DNA of 6,737 nt from Nitrospirota bacterium. Its GTDB lineage: Bacteria; Nitrospinota; Nitrospinia; Nitrospinales; Nitrospinaceae. Position 1 is the first letter of the stretch. Every line of letters begins with the position of its first letter. The notes beneath the pieces are model-generated. The model had not been told where the DNA came from. It made no database searches and worked only from the letters and a program-made list of their open reading frames with translations. Below, one piece after another: positions 1-6,737 of this stretch. The stretch lies in assembly GCA_030600405.1 (NCBI GenBank), contig JAUVMD010000071.1, positions 1-6,737 on the forward strand, given 5' to 3'. The position numbers and the translations under genes are program-made.

Positions 1-1
1 A

Positions 2-742
2 ACGGTGGTGCAGGATTTCAAAAACCTGCAAGAAAAGTACGGATGCAACTACTTTTTCTTCACCGACGAAGCGCTTCCCATCAATTTCCTGAAAACCTTC
101 TCCGAAAAACTGGTCGAACAGAAGGTCGATGTCCAGTGGACCGGCGAGCTGAAGTTTGAAAAAAGCCTGTTACGCGACAACCGCATGGAAACCCTGTACA
201 AGTCGGGTTGCCGCAAACTGATTTTCGGGCTGGAATCGTACAATCAGCGGGTACTGGATGCGATGAAAAAAGGCTGTCCCAAGGAAGTCATCGACACAAC
301 CGTCGAAGAGTGTATCCGCATCGGTATCGCCATGCATTTTTATATTCTGATCGGGTTCCCCACCGAAACGCGGGATGAGGTCATGGATTCCGTTAATTTC
401 GTGATGGATAACCAGGCCATTCTCGATTCACCCGGTTTTTCATGCATCGCCTCACAGTTCGACCTGGAAAAGGGAACGCCGCTCGCCAAGGACCCCGGCC
501 AGTGGGGCGTGTACGACTTGAACAATCCGCCGCACCATGATTTGTCTCTGGGTTTTTCCTATAAGATCAAAGAAGGACTGAACGCTGAACAGGCCACGGA
601 AGTCTATCAGGAGGTGGTGCAGAAGATCAGCCGCGAAGTCATGACTTTTCCCCACAACTATTCATTGGCCGATGGCCTGCTGTATCTCGGCTACCACGAA
701 AGAGAAAACATCCAGGAACGCATCTCCGCTCTTTCTAGTTAA
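2..742 (+). CDS. Radical SAM enzyme, C-terminal part (B12-binding radical SAM type), 5' partial
   Basis: The reading frame is already open at the left edge, so this is the C-terminal ~246 residues of a longer protein; the GTG codons at position 5 and 8 are very probably internal. The visible part matches the second half of a radical SAM barrel as seen in B12-binding radical SAM proteins: a FFFTDEALP strand early on, a WTGELKFE strand, then SGCRKLIFGLES, which is the typical 'GC..l.fGlES' segment, followed by VLDAMKKG and the YILIGFPTET motif. The CxxxCxxC cluster that binds the 4Fe-4S/SAM centre and any B12 domain would lie upstream of the window. The tail after about residue 150 is not conserved enough for me to assign a substrate. 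The gene ends in TAA and converges on the minus-strand genes. The family assignment is firm; the reaction is unknown. Confidence 0.88.
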   Translation, partial: TVVQDFKNLQEKYGCNYFFFTDEALPINFLKTFSEKLVEQKVDVQWTGELKFEKSLLRDNRMETLYKSGCRKLIFGLESYNQRVLDAMKKGCPKEVIDTTVEECIRIGIAMHFYILIGFPTETRDEVMDSVNFVMDNQAILDSPGFSCIASQFDLEKGTPLAKDPGQWGVYDLNNPPHHDLSLGFSYKIKEGLNAEQATEVYQEVVQKISREVMTFPHNYSLADGLLYLGYHERENIQERISALSS

Positions 743-809
743 AGACATATCCCACCCTGATGTTGACACAAAAAAATGCGATTGATAGTTTTAGTTGAGA
801 CGATGGTCC

Positions 810-977
810 TCAGTTGCCGTCACCGCTGGACCCCGATCCTTCGCTTTTTTTCGAGGTGATGGAATCCTTGGTACCGGATGAGCCGGATTCTTTATGCGAG
901 TGCGAACAGGCCGCCGCGCCCACGCACAGACTTGCCAGAAATATCACCATCAATCCCCATCCTAACAGGCGTTTCAT
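810..977 (-). CDS. Small candidate lipoprotein, 55 aa
   Basis: Translating the minus strand from the ATG at 977 gives 55 residues ending in TGA. The N-terminus MKRLLGWGLMVIFLASLCVG is a typical short signal peptide: basic n-region, then a hydrophobic core to about residue 20. It is followed by AAAC, with Cys24 as the likely lipidated residue; Ala at -3 is a weaker lipobox than Leu or Val. The mature part (about 31 residues) is hydrophilic and rich in Ser, Gly and Lys with two His near the Cys, and no fold is apparent. It resembles entericidin-class small lipoproteins in size and layout but lacks their CNT...G.D pattern. A GGAGG ribosome binding site sits 6 bases before the ATG. It lies 76 bases downstream of the 232-residue membrane protein gene, on the same strand, and could be the last gene of the efflux operon or a separate unit. 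The function is unknown. Confidence 0.68.
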   Translation of the reverse strand: MKRLLGWGLMVIFLASLCVGAAACSHSHKESGSSGTKDSITSKKSEGSGSSGDGN

Positions 978-983
978 CGCTAT

Positions 984-988
984 CCTCC
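984..988 (-). promoter_or_regulatory. Ribosome binding site of the small lipoprotein gene
   Basis: The minus strand reads GGAGG here, 6 bases before the ATG at 977. This is the strongest Shine-Dalgarno sequence next to a minus-strand start in the window and is the main evidence that the 55-residue frame is translated. Confidence 0.65.
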
Positions 989-1053
989 ATGTTGCGGGTT
1001 TAGTATTGTCATTTCATTTAAGTCGCAGGCGGGCTCGAATCCTTACAGGTCTG

Positions 1054-1752
1054 TTAGAAATACCAGAACAAGAAGAAGGGCAGGCCGAAGGTGAAGGCGA
1101 GGGCGAGGATATTCAATCCCTGCAGGATGAGCATTTGATCGGTCAGGGTGGAGATGACGAACTCGACGCCGACCCGCCGGACTGCGCTTTCGATATCCGC
1201 CCGGTCCAGATGGTCCTTGCCTTTTTTATTCAACTCCTCCATGACGTCGTCGAGGAAGATGAATTTGAGGACTTTCAAAACAGCCCGGAAGAACAGCCCC
1301 TTCATCCAATTGATGGGACCGCCCTTGAGTTTGAGTTCATCGAGAAACTTTTTACCGATTGCGTCAAACTTGCGTGCCAACTCTTCTTTGGGAATACTTT
1401 TATTCACGTGCGGGTAATTTGACAGCACCCCGCTCACCAGAATATCCATCAAGTCATGCAGACCGCCCACCATTTGCTGAAACTTGCCGCGCGCCGTATG
1501 AATGATGCTGGCAATGACTCCGTGGATCGGTCCCCAGAGACCGTACCAGAGAAGCGCGGCAATCAACACCAGCCATTGCAACCAGCCGCTCCAGTCGGCC
1601 TCCCAGATATAAATTTCTTTCAGTGAATAGATACCGATCATTCCAACAACGAAACCCACGGCACCGAACAAAAACAGGTTCACGAAAGTTCCGATCAATA
1701 GATCCGCGAAAAACTTTTGCCAGTAGTTGAGAACCCGATTTTTATCCGTCAT
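1054..1752 (-). CDS. Uncharacterised membrane protein coupled to the RND transporter, 232 aa
   Basis: I do not recognise this family. The start is set by the ATG at 1752, which overlaps the transporter's TGA stop in an ATGA tetranucleotide; an AGGA stands 4 bases before it. The frame stays open well upstream, but that part runs through the transporter gene and is not credible. The 232-residue product has no signal peptide cleavage site. Hydrophobic segments lie at about residues 17-43, 57-84 (interrupted by GPIHG) and 205-232, the last ending the protein in an aromatic FFLFWYF. Between them, about residues 86-200 form a charged, probably helical region with many Lys, Asp and Glu and a hydrophobic amphipathic patch at 152-168 (GLFFRAVLKVLKFIFLD). 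There are no Cys residues or catalytic-looking motifs. The 4-base overlap implies co-expression with the pump, so an accessory role at the inner membrane is plausible but is inference only. Confidence 0.85.
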   Translation of the reverse strand: MTDKNRVLNYWQKFFADLLIGTFVNLFLFGAVGFVVGMIGIYSLKEIYIWEADWSGWLQWLVLIAALLWYGLWGPIHGVIASIIHTARGKFQQMVGGLHDLMDILVSGVLSNYPHVNKSIPKEELARKFDAIGKKFLDELKLKGGPINWMKGLFFRAVLKVLKFIFLDDVMEELNKKGKDHLDRADIESAVRRVGVEFVISTLTDQMLILQGLNILALAFTFGLPFFLFWYF

Positions 1753-4700
1753 AGAGTCCTTGGGTTCCGCGTCAGGATTCCAGCATTTTTCGGAGCGGAA
1801 ATGGGTTGTGTGCTGGGGGCGGTCGGGGGGGAAACCGGAGCGCTGGGACCGGCTCTCATGCCAAAACTTAGATTCAATAGGCAGGGAATGAGCAGAAGCG
1901 TAAAGACCGTGCTGAAGAACAGCCCCGATAAAATGACCACGCCGATACCGCGATAGATTTCGCTCCCGGCGCCGGGTATCACCACCAGCGGCATCAGGCC
2001 GAAGATGCTGGTGAACGTGCTCATGAAAATCGGTCGAATGCGGTTGCGCACGCTTTCCAGGATGGCGTCCCGGTAGAACATGCCGTCTTCCCTGATGTGC
2101 AACAAGGTCTGGTGGATAATCAATATGGCGTTGTTCACCACCACGCCGATCAGGATAATGAATCCTAGCATGGTTAAAACATCCAGCGGTTGTATAACGA
2201 ACAGGTTCAATGCCCATAATCCGGCCACCCCGCCAACTGCCGCCATCGGAACGCTGAGCAAGATGACCAATGGGAACCCCCAGTGCTGAAATAGAACCGC
2301 CAGTAACAGGTAGGTGATGATGATCGCCAAAATAAAATTACCCGACATGGCATCGCGGGTTTTCTCCAGCTTGTCTGCGTTGCCCGTCAGGTTGATGGAA
2401 TACTCACCGGACAGGGTGCCGTCGTCAATCAATGGTTGGATAATCTGGGTTTTTACCAAATCAATTCCCTCCTCAAGGGACATTTCGGTGGGCGGACTGA
2501 TCTCCAGCGTTACCGACCGCTTGCGCTCAAAATGCCGGATTTCCTCGGAGCTCACCGTTTCAATCATTTCCGCGACGTTGACCAGTGGCACCGCCCGGCC
2601 TTTTTTCGTATAAATAATCATTTCCGGAATATCCTGGGTCCGTTTCACATCCTGCTCCCGGCTTTGCAGGATGAGGTCGATGCCCTCCCGCGGCATATAG
2701 GGCACATCGATTTTATCGGGATTGAGGAAAACTTCATCGGCGTAAACCCCATCCACCAGCGCCGCCACCGAGTACCCCAGTTCGAACACATCGAGATCCA
2801 GTTCGGCGACGGACTGCCATCGCGGCTGAACCCGGATTTGCGGTTGACCCAGTTCGATTCCGGGCTTGGGACGTATCTGCGATCCGGGCATGATATCTTT
2901 GAGTTTGAAAAAAGAATCGCGGGCGATTTCGGTGATTTTTACCAAGTCCGGCCCCAAAATATTCATTTCAATGCCGCGCGATCCACTGAACGCGCTCGAG
3001 AACAAAGACAATTGGCGGGTGATGGCAATCATCCCGGGAACTTTGACCAATTCCTTTTTCAACACCGGAATCAACTCCGGGGCGCGTTCCGGGTCCTTCG
3101 CTTTTACGATGGTGAACAGGCGGCCGCGGCTACCAATAAACAGGAAATTGCGCACCGCCGGACCCTCCAGCTTCGCCTCTTCGGGACTTCCCGGTTCAGC
3201 CTCCCAGTAGGCCCGGTAGTTTTCTTCCATTTCGTTGCCGATGCGGTGCATCTCGTTGATGTTATACCCCTGCGGCGGAATCATCATGCCGATGATTACA
3301 TTCTGGTCTCCTTCCGGCAGGTATTCTGTTTTCGGCATCAGGAGCCACGCACCGTATAACGGGACAAGAGTGAGGACCAGAATGAGTGCACCTTGGATGA
3401 ATGGAAATTGAAAAACCCATTTCAATCCACCCACCACCGCGCGATTGAACCCGGCCGCCAAGGGCACCAAGCCGAACACATTCCGGAAAATAGTTTTTAT
3501 AATACCGCTCGAAGTGGGATGTACTTCTTCATAGTGCAAGAGTTTCCGCGCCAGAGCGGGTATGACCAGAATACTGACGATCATTGAGAGGGTTACGGCG
3601 GAACAGATGGCGACAGCGATATCCTGGAACAGTTGACCGACTTCCTCCTCGATGAAAAGAATGGGAATGAATACGGCGAGAGTAGTTAACGTGCTGGCGA
3701 AAATAGCGCCCCAGACCTCGCGGGCGCCGTCATAGGCGGCGGTCAAGGTATCCTTGCCCATCTGCCGGTGGCGGTAAATATTTTCGAGGACAATGATCGA
3801 AGCGTCCACCACCATGCCCACCGCGAACGCCATGCCCGCCAGCATGATGACGTTCACCGTGCGGCCCATCAGTGAAATAATTAAAAAGGAACCGATGACG
3901 CTGATGGGAATGGCCAGGGCGATAACCAGAGTGCTGTAAAAACTTCTCAGAAACAACAGCAGAATCACGATGGCCATGGTTCCGCCCACCATCAGGTTGA
4001 ATGTCACCATATCGATGGACCGGGAGATGTATTCCGTTTTGTCTGCCGTCTGCGCGAGGTGAAGGCTCATGGGATGGAGCAGGTTCTCATTCATGTCCGC
4101 CACTACTTTTTTGATCTCCTTCATCACCTCGATAATGTTGGAGCCAATTTCACGGCGGGTGTTGAGGGCAATTCCCGGCAGACCGTTGTGCCGGACGTAG
4201 TCTCGCAACTCGTCGTAATCGACTTTAACTTCCGCTACGTCCTTGACGTAAACCGGGCGTCCCTCGATATGAGTAACGATGGCTTGTTCGATATCTTCCG
4301 GGCTTTCGAATTCTCCGGTGGTGCGGATGATATAGCGCCGTTTGCCCTCATCAAAATCCCCGCCGCTCACATTCCGGTTCTGGTTGCGCAGTGCCTCCCG
4401 CAGTTGAAAAATGCTGATGCCCCGTTCCGCCAGGGCATGCGGGTCGAAGATGACCTGCAACTCCAGTGGACTGCCGCCATAGACCGAGCTGTCGGACACG
4501 CCGGGTATCCGCTCAAACCGCGCTTTGATGAAGTCTTCCGCGAAATCGCGGTAATGATAGACGTTGACCTCGTTTTCCTTCCCCGGAAGCGGTGACAGGA
4601 CGAACCAGCCGATGGGCCGGTCCGAAATATTGGTGGTTTTTATGATCGGTTCATCCGCATCTTCGGGATAAGTGGGTACCTGATTCAAGGCGTTAGCAGT

Positions 4701-5021
4701 GCGGACCAGAGCATCCTGCAGATTGGTCCCCACTTGGAACTCGAGGTATACATCTCCGATACCGGTCTTGGAGGTGCTTTCCATCTCCACCAGGCCAGCG
4801 ATGGATTTTAGATGCTGTTCCTGTTCGTCGATGATTTCCCGCTCGATCTCTTCCGGGCTGGCTCCCGGCCAGGTGGTGCGGATGCTCAATTCCGGCTGGC
4901 TGATTTCAGGGGTTAGTTGGACGGGAATGCGAAGTAGGGACATAATGCCGAACATGAGGATTAAAATCACCCCTACCGCGACGGTGACTCCGTACTTGAG
5001 TGATTGTTCGACCAGTTTCAT
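1749..5021 (-). CDS. RND-family efflux transporter, inner-membrane subunit (AcrB/HAE-like)
   Basis: This is a proton-driven exporter that captures substrates from the periplasm or inner-membrane leaflet and passes them through an adaptor to an outer-membrane channel. The 1090 residues fit the HAE-type RND length (about 1000-1100). The layout is TM1 at about 11-31, periplasmic porter loop 32-338, TM2-TM7 from about 339 to 563, second porter loop 564-892, and TM8-TM12 to about 1050. Family motifs include TTWPGASPEEIE near 49-60, GMVVDASIIVLENI at 402-415 in TM4, VVNNAILII at 961-969 in TM10 and RIRPIFMSTFTSIFGLMPLV at 994-1013 in TM11. Asp406 matches the first proton-relay Asp of AcrB (D407); the second is Ala407, and the TM10 Lys is Asn963, both common in non-AcrB RND branches. 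A Pro/Ser-rich tail of about 38 residues follows TM12. The adaptor gene ends 9 bases upstream. The substrate cannot be told from sequence. Confidence 0.97.
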   Translation of the reverse strand: MKLVEQSLKYGVTVAVGVILILMFGIMSLLRIPVQLTPEISQPELSIRTTWPGASPEEIEREIIDEQEQHLKSIAGLVEMESTSKTGIGDVYLEFQVGTNLQDALVRTANALNQVPTYPEDADEPIIKTTNISDRPIGWFVLSPLPGKENEVNVYHYRDFAEDFIKARFERIPGVSDSSVYGGSPLELQVIFDPHALAERGISIFQLREALRNQNRNVSGGDFDEGKRRYIIRTTGEFESPEDIEQAIVTHIEGRPVYVKDVAEVKVDYDELRDYVRHNGLPGIALNTRREIGSNIIEVMKEIKKVVADMNENLLHPMSLHLAQTADKTEYISRSIDMVTFNLMVGGTMAIVILLLFLRSFYSTLVIALAIPISVIGSFLIISLMGRTVNVIMLAGMAFAVGMVVDASIIVLENIYRHRQMGKDTLTAAYDGAREVWGAIFASTLTTLAVFIPILFIEEEVGQLFQDIAVAICSAVTLSMIVSILVIPALARKLLHYEEVHPTSSGIIKTIFRNVFGLVPLAAGFNRAVVGGLKWVFQFPFIQGALILVLTLVPLYGAWLLMPKTEYLPEGDQNVIIGMMIPPQGYNINEMHRIGNEMEENYRAYWEAEPGSPEEAKLEGPAVRNFLFIGSRGRLFTIVKAKDPERAPELIPVLKKELVKVPGMIAITRQLSLFSSAFSGSRGIEMNILGPDLVKITEIARDSFFKLKDIMPGSQIRPKPGIELGQPQIRVQPRWQSVAELDLDVFELGYSVAALVDGVYADEVFLNPDKIDVPYMPREGIDLILQSREQDVKRTQDIPEMIIYTKKGRAVPLVNVAEMIETVSSEEIRHFERKRSVTLEISPPTEMSLEEGIDLVKTQIIQPLIDDGTLSGEYSINLTGNADKLEKTRDAMSGNFILAIIITYLLLAVLFQHWGFPLVILLSVPMAAVGGVAGLWALNLFVIQPLDVLTMLGFIILIGVVVNNAILIIHQTLLHIREDGMFYRDAILESVRNRIRPIFMSTFTSIFGLMPLVVIPGAGSEIYRGIGVVILSGLFFSTVFTLLLIPCLLNLSFGMRAGPSAPVSPPTAPSTQPISAPKNAGILTRNPRTL

Positions 5022-5028
5022 GGGATGG

Positions 5029-5032
5029 CCTT
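5029..5032 (-). promoter_or_regulatory. Ribosome binding site of the RND transporter, overlapping the adaptor stop codon
   Basis: The minus strand reads AAGG 7 bases before the transporter ATG at 5021, and its two A residues belong to the adaptor's TAA stop (5031-5033). Ribosomes finishing the adaptor are therefore on top of the next start site, which supports translational coupling and fixes the transporter start. Confidence 0.55.
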
Positions 5033-6362
5033 ATCGGATTTTTTTGATGATGTTTATCTCGGCGTTGGGTTTCAGACGTTCGTTGCCTTGAACGATCACC
5101 CAATCTCCCGCTTTAATTTTAGGGCCCTTAAAGTGAACAGCAATCAGGTTTTTCTCCAGTTGCCCGGTCTGCACGATCACTTTCCGTGCTGTCATGGTTT
5201 TACCTTTGTCCTCGCGAACCACCCAGACCGAGGTTTCCCTGGGGGTGCGGACGATTGCGTCCTTAGGAACAAACAGGGTCTTTTTCTTTTTCTTACCCAG
5301 TTTCAATTCTACCCGGACCAGCATGCCCGGTGCCAGTTGGGATTTGGTTTTTGTGACCTTGATGCGTACTGGAAAGGTCCGGGATACCGGATCGCCGGAC
5401 CGGATTTTTTCGATCACTGTTCCCTTGAAGGTCTGAAGGCCGTCGCGGGTTTCATAGGATTTCAATTTGACCTTGGCCGATGCTCCAATTTCAATACTGT
5501 TGAACTGGAATTGAGGTACATGGATTTCCACCTTGAGGGGTTGGGCCCGGATCATGGAAAGGGCCGGGTCTCCTTGTTCCAACCATTGGCCGACCTCGGT
5601 TTCCTTTTTGATGATATACCCGTGAAACGGGGCGAATAAGGTCGCCCGGTTGATATTGTCCTGAATGATCCGGATACGGGCCTCCGCGGCATTCAGGTTG
5701 GCCTCCTCCTGCTTGATTTTTTCAGCACGGGGACCGGCAACGAGTTCGTTCAGCACGGATTGCTTCTCTTCCCGTTCTGCTTGGGCGGCCTGGGCCTGGG
5801 CATCGGCCTTGTCAAACTCGTCGAGACTGAGTACCCCATCCTTATATAATTTTTTGATTCGCTTGAGTTCGTTGTTGGCCAGTCTCACTTTTGCTTTGGA
5901 TTGGTCCACGGCGGATTTGGCTGCTTCGATGGTTTCAGGGCGGGTGCCGGTATTCAGTTCCTCTAAGCGGGCCTCGACCAGTTTTTTCTCGGCCCTCGCT
6001 AAGTCACGTTGGATGATCAGGGGATCGATCCGGAGTTTGACCAAAGGGGTTCCTCTTTTTACATATTGGCCTTCCTGGAACAACAGTTTGTCCACTCGCC
6101 CGTCCACTTCGGAAGCCAGTTGAGTTGTGGCCCAGGCTTGCACCGTACCCGGATACTCAAACGAGGAATGTGTGGCGATCTCCCTGACCTTGGCCACCCC
6201 CACGGGAACTGGCTGATCCCTCTTTTTCTGGGCAAAGAGTGGGGAGGATGACCCTAGGCTGACTATTAAGAAAGTGATTATAGTAATTCTAAATAATAGA
6301 TAACTTAAGATAATATATCTCATGTATAAGTTTAAAGTTTTGAAATTCCGACGATCACCCAC
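5031..6362 (-). CDS. RND efflux membrane fusion protein (HlyD/AcrA-type periplasmic adaptor)
   Basis: This adaptor bridges the RND transporter to an outer-membrane channel. Numbering from the GTG at 6362 (443 aa), the signal peptide's hydrophobic core spans about 16-37 and ends in PLFA with likely cleavage before QKK (44/45). A split biotinyl-lipoyl-like domain follows, with halves at about 78-113 (ASEVDGRVDKLLFQEGQYV) and 239-270 (APFHGYIIKKETEVGQWL). They are separated by a long coiled-coil hairpin at about 114-238 holding two related segments, TGTRPETIEAA and AGPRAEKIKQE. A beta-barrel (about 275-355, including LAPGMLVRVELKLG) and a membrane-proximal domain (to 443) complete it. The start is uncertain. 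GTG at 6362 has a GAGG 5 bases upstream; ATG at 6323 (430 aa) gives a more compact signal peptide but has no visible ribosome binding site. An in-frame TAA lies just upstream of the GTG. It is the first gene of the efflux operon. Confidence 0.95.
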   Translation of the reverse strand: MGDRRNFKTLNLYMRYIILSYLLFRITIITFLIVSLGSSSPLFAQKKRDQPVPVGVAKVREIATHSSFEYPGTVQAWATTQLASEVDGRVDKLLFQEGQYVKRGTPLVKLRIDPLIIQRDLARAEKKLVEARLEELNTGTRPETIEAAKSAVDQSKAKVRLANNELKRIKKLYKDGVLSLDEFDKADAQAQAAQAEREEKQSVLNELVAGPRAEKIKQEEANLNAAEARIRIIQDNINRATLFAPFHGYIIKKETEVGQWLEQGDPALSMIRAQPLKVEIHVPQFQFNSIEIGASAKVKLKSYETRDGLQTFKGTVIEKIRSGDPVSRTFPVRIKVTKTKSQLAPGMLVRVELKLGKKKKKTLFVPKDAIVRTPRETSVWVVREDKGKTMTARKVIVQTGQLEKNLIAVHFKGPKIKAGDWVIVQGNERLKPNAEINIIKKIR

Positions 6363-6373
6363 CAGAGCCTCGC

Positions 6374-6403
6374 ATTATGCCCAAGGAGCGCTCTAAAAGC
6401 CAA
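6374..6403 (-). promoter_or_regulatory. Candidate sigma-70 promoter of the efflux operon
   Basis: On the minus strand, TTGGCT (6403-6398) and CATAAT (6379-6374) resemble -35 and -10 elements with an 18-base spacer. The perfect 8-base palindrome GAGCGCTC (6386-6393) lies inside the spacer and could be an operator half or chance. Transcription would begin near 6367, only about 5 bases before the GTG start of the adaptor but about 44 bases before the alternative ATG at 6323, so this promoter and the GTG start do not sit comfortably together. This is motif matching by eye only. Confidence 0.3.
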
Positions 6404-6515
6404 TGATTTCACTGGTTAGCATATCGTATGTATTTTTCGCAGGCATTAATCTTTTTTAGATTCATCAGAGACGTAAGGAGGGATGAGATGGATTATAAGT
6501 GGAATAAGGATAGCG

Positions 6516-6737
6516 TCAGGGTTTGACCTGAACTGTCAAGATCAGGTCACCCCGTTGCTCATTGACCATGGGGCCTTTTTCGCGCAGGCGCAGTTTTTTG
6601 CCGGAGGAAATTCCGGGGGGGATAGTGACTTGGAGATTCTCTGAGTTTTCTCCTATCCGATAGGAAATCTGCTTTTTAGCTCCCGACTGCGCTTCGCTGG
6701 AGGTTATGGAAATGTAGTAATACAGGTTGGGATCATC
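6516..6737 (-). CDS. DnaJ/CbpA-type co-chaperone, C-terminal 73 residues (5' partial)
   Basis: The minus-strand frame entering from the right edge is open for 73 codons and stops at TGA (6516-6518). The translation matches the second substrate-binding sandwich of the DnaJ C-terminal domain. It begins DPNLYYYISITSSEAQSG ('dLy..i.it..EA..G'), continues to LQVTIPPGISSGKKLRLREK ('v.IPpGi..G..lRl.gkG') and ends with QRGDLILTVQVKP ('GDL.v.v.v..P'). These proteins deliver unfolded clients to DnaK (Hsp70) and stimulate its ATPase through an N-terminal J domain, which would lie beyond the window along with any zinc-finger region, so DnaJ and CbpA types cannot be told apart. It ends right after the domain, with no C-terminal dimerisation extension, which favours a CbpA-like or short J-protein. 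It lies about 150 bases upstream of the efflux operon on the same strand; no clear terminator separates them. Confidence 0.85.
   Translation of the reverse strand, partial: DDPNLYYYISITSSEAQSGAKKQISYRIGENSENLQVTIPPGISSGKKLRLREKGPMVNEQRGDLILTVQVKP

Noticed and set aside
743..809. Possible terminator between the convergent genes, with a run of seven T on the minus strand (from 775 to 769)
   Set aside because: I could not find a GC-rich hairpin directly before the T-run on either strand, so an intrinsic terminator is not supported.
1022..1046. Sequence resembling a tRNA T-loop (minus strand GGATTCGAGCCCGCC)
   Set aside because: The flanking bases do not pair into a T-stem and there are no anticodon, D or acceptor arms around it, so it is not a tRNA and gives no support for an attachment site.
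814..1422. Long plus-strand frame of about 200 codons with an acidic, Glu-rich middle
   Set aside because: It runs antisense through both the small lipoprotein gene and the 232-residue membrane protein gene, and its Glu/Gln/Gly-rich composition is what a hydrophobic membrane protein gene gives when read backwards.
2436..3359. Plus-strand frame of about 307 codons
   Set aside because: It lies wholly antisense within the RND transporter, whose family motifs are unambiguous; the translation is rich in His, Arg and Phe with no recognisable domain.
6450..6464. Short inverted repeat AATCT-TTTTT-AGATT after the DnaJ-type gene
   Set aside because: The stem is only 5 AT-rich base pairs and is not followed by a T-run on the minus strand, so it is too weak to call a terminator.
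6474..6526. TAAGGAGG on the plus strand followed by ATG codons at 6483 and 6488 (the latter opening a 12-codon frame)
   Set aside because: The Shine-Dalgarno match is very good, but the 12-codon product is too short to support, and the alternative frame from 6483 runs antisense through the DnaJ-type gene. It could be a leader peptide only if a plus-strand promoter were shown.

Overview
The window looks like ordinary chromosome from a Gram-negative bacterium of roughly balanced base composition. The Gram-negative reading rests on an RND efflux pump, its periplasmic adaptor with a cleavable signal peptide, and a small candidate lipoprotein. I cannot name the genus from the sequence. No RNA gene, transposon, CRISPR array or long repeat is visible.

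Layout, left to right. At 2-742 (+) is the C-terminal part of a radical SAM enzyme of the type often fused to a B12-binding domain; its N-terminus and iron-sulfur cysteines lie off the left edge. After a convergent gap of 67 bases, everything that follows is on the minus strand and is best read from right to left. At the right edge (6516-6737) is the last 73 residues of a DnaJ/CbpA-type co-chaperone. About 150 bases later comes the membrane fusion protein (adaptor) of an efflux pump (5031-6362). Its stop is 9 bases from the start of a 1090-residue RND transporter (1749-5021). That gene in turn overlaps by 4 bases (ATGA) the start of an unrecognised 232-residue membrane protein (1054-1752). A 55-residue candidate lipoprotein with a strong ribosome binding site (810-977) closes the minus-strand series and was found by translating the minus strand by hand.

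How they work together. The adaptor and RND transporter form the inner-membrane and periplasmic parts of a tripartite, proton-driven export pump. No outer-membrane TolC-like channel gene is in the window, so the channel must be encoded elsewhere or upstream. The tight junctions indicate a single adaptor - transporter - membrane protein operon with translational coupling. The 232-residue protein is the least explained part and the best candidate for something new: it may be an accessory subunit of the pump, but nothing in its sequence proves this. The rest of the window is conventional.
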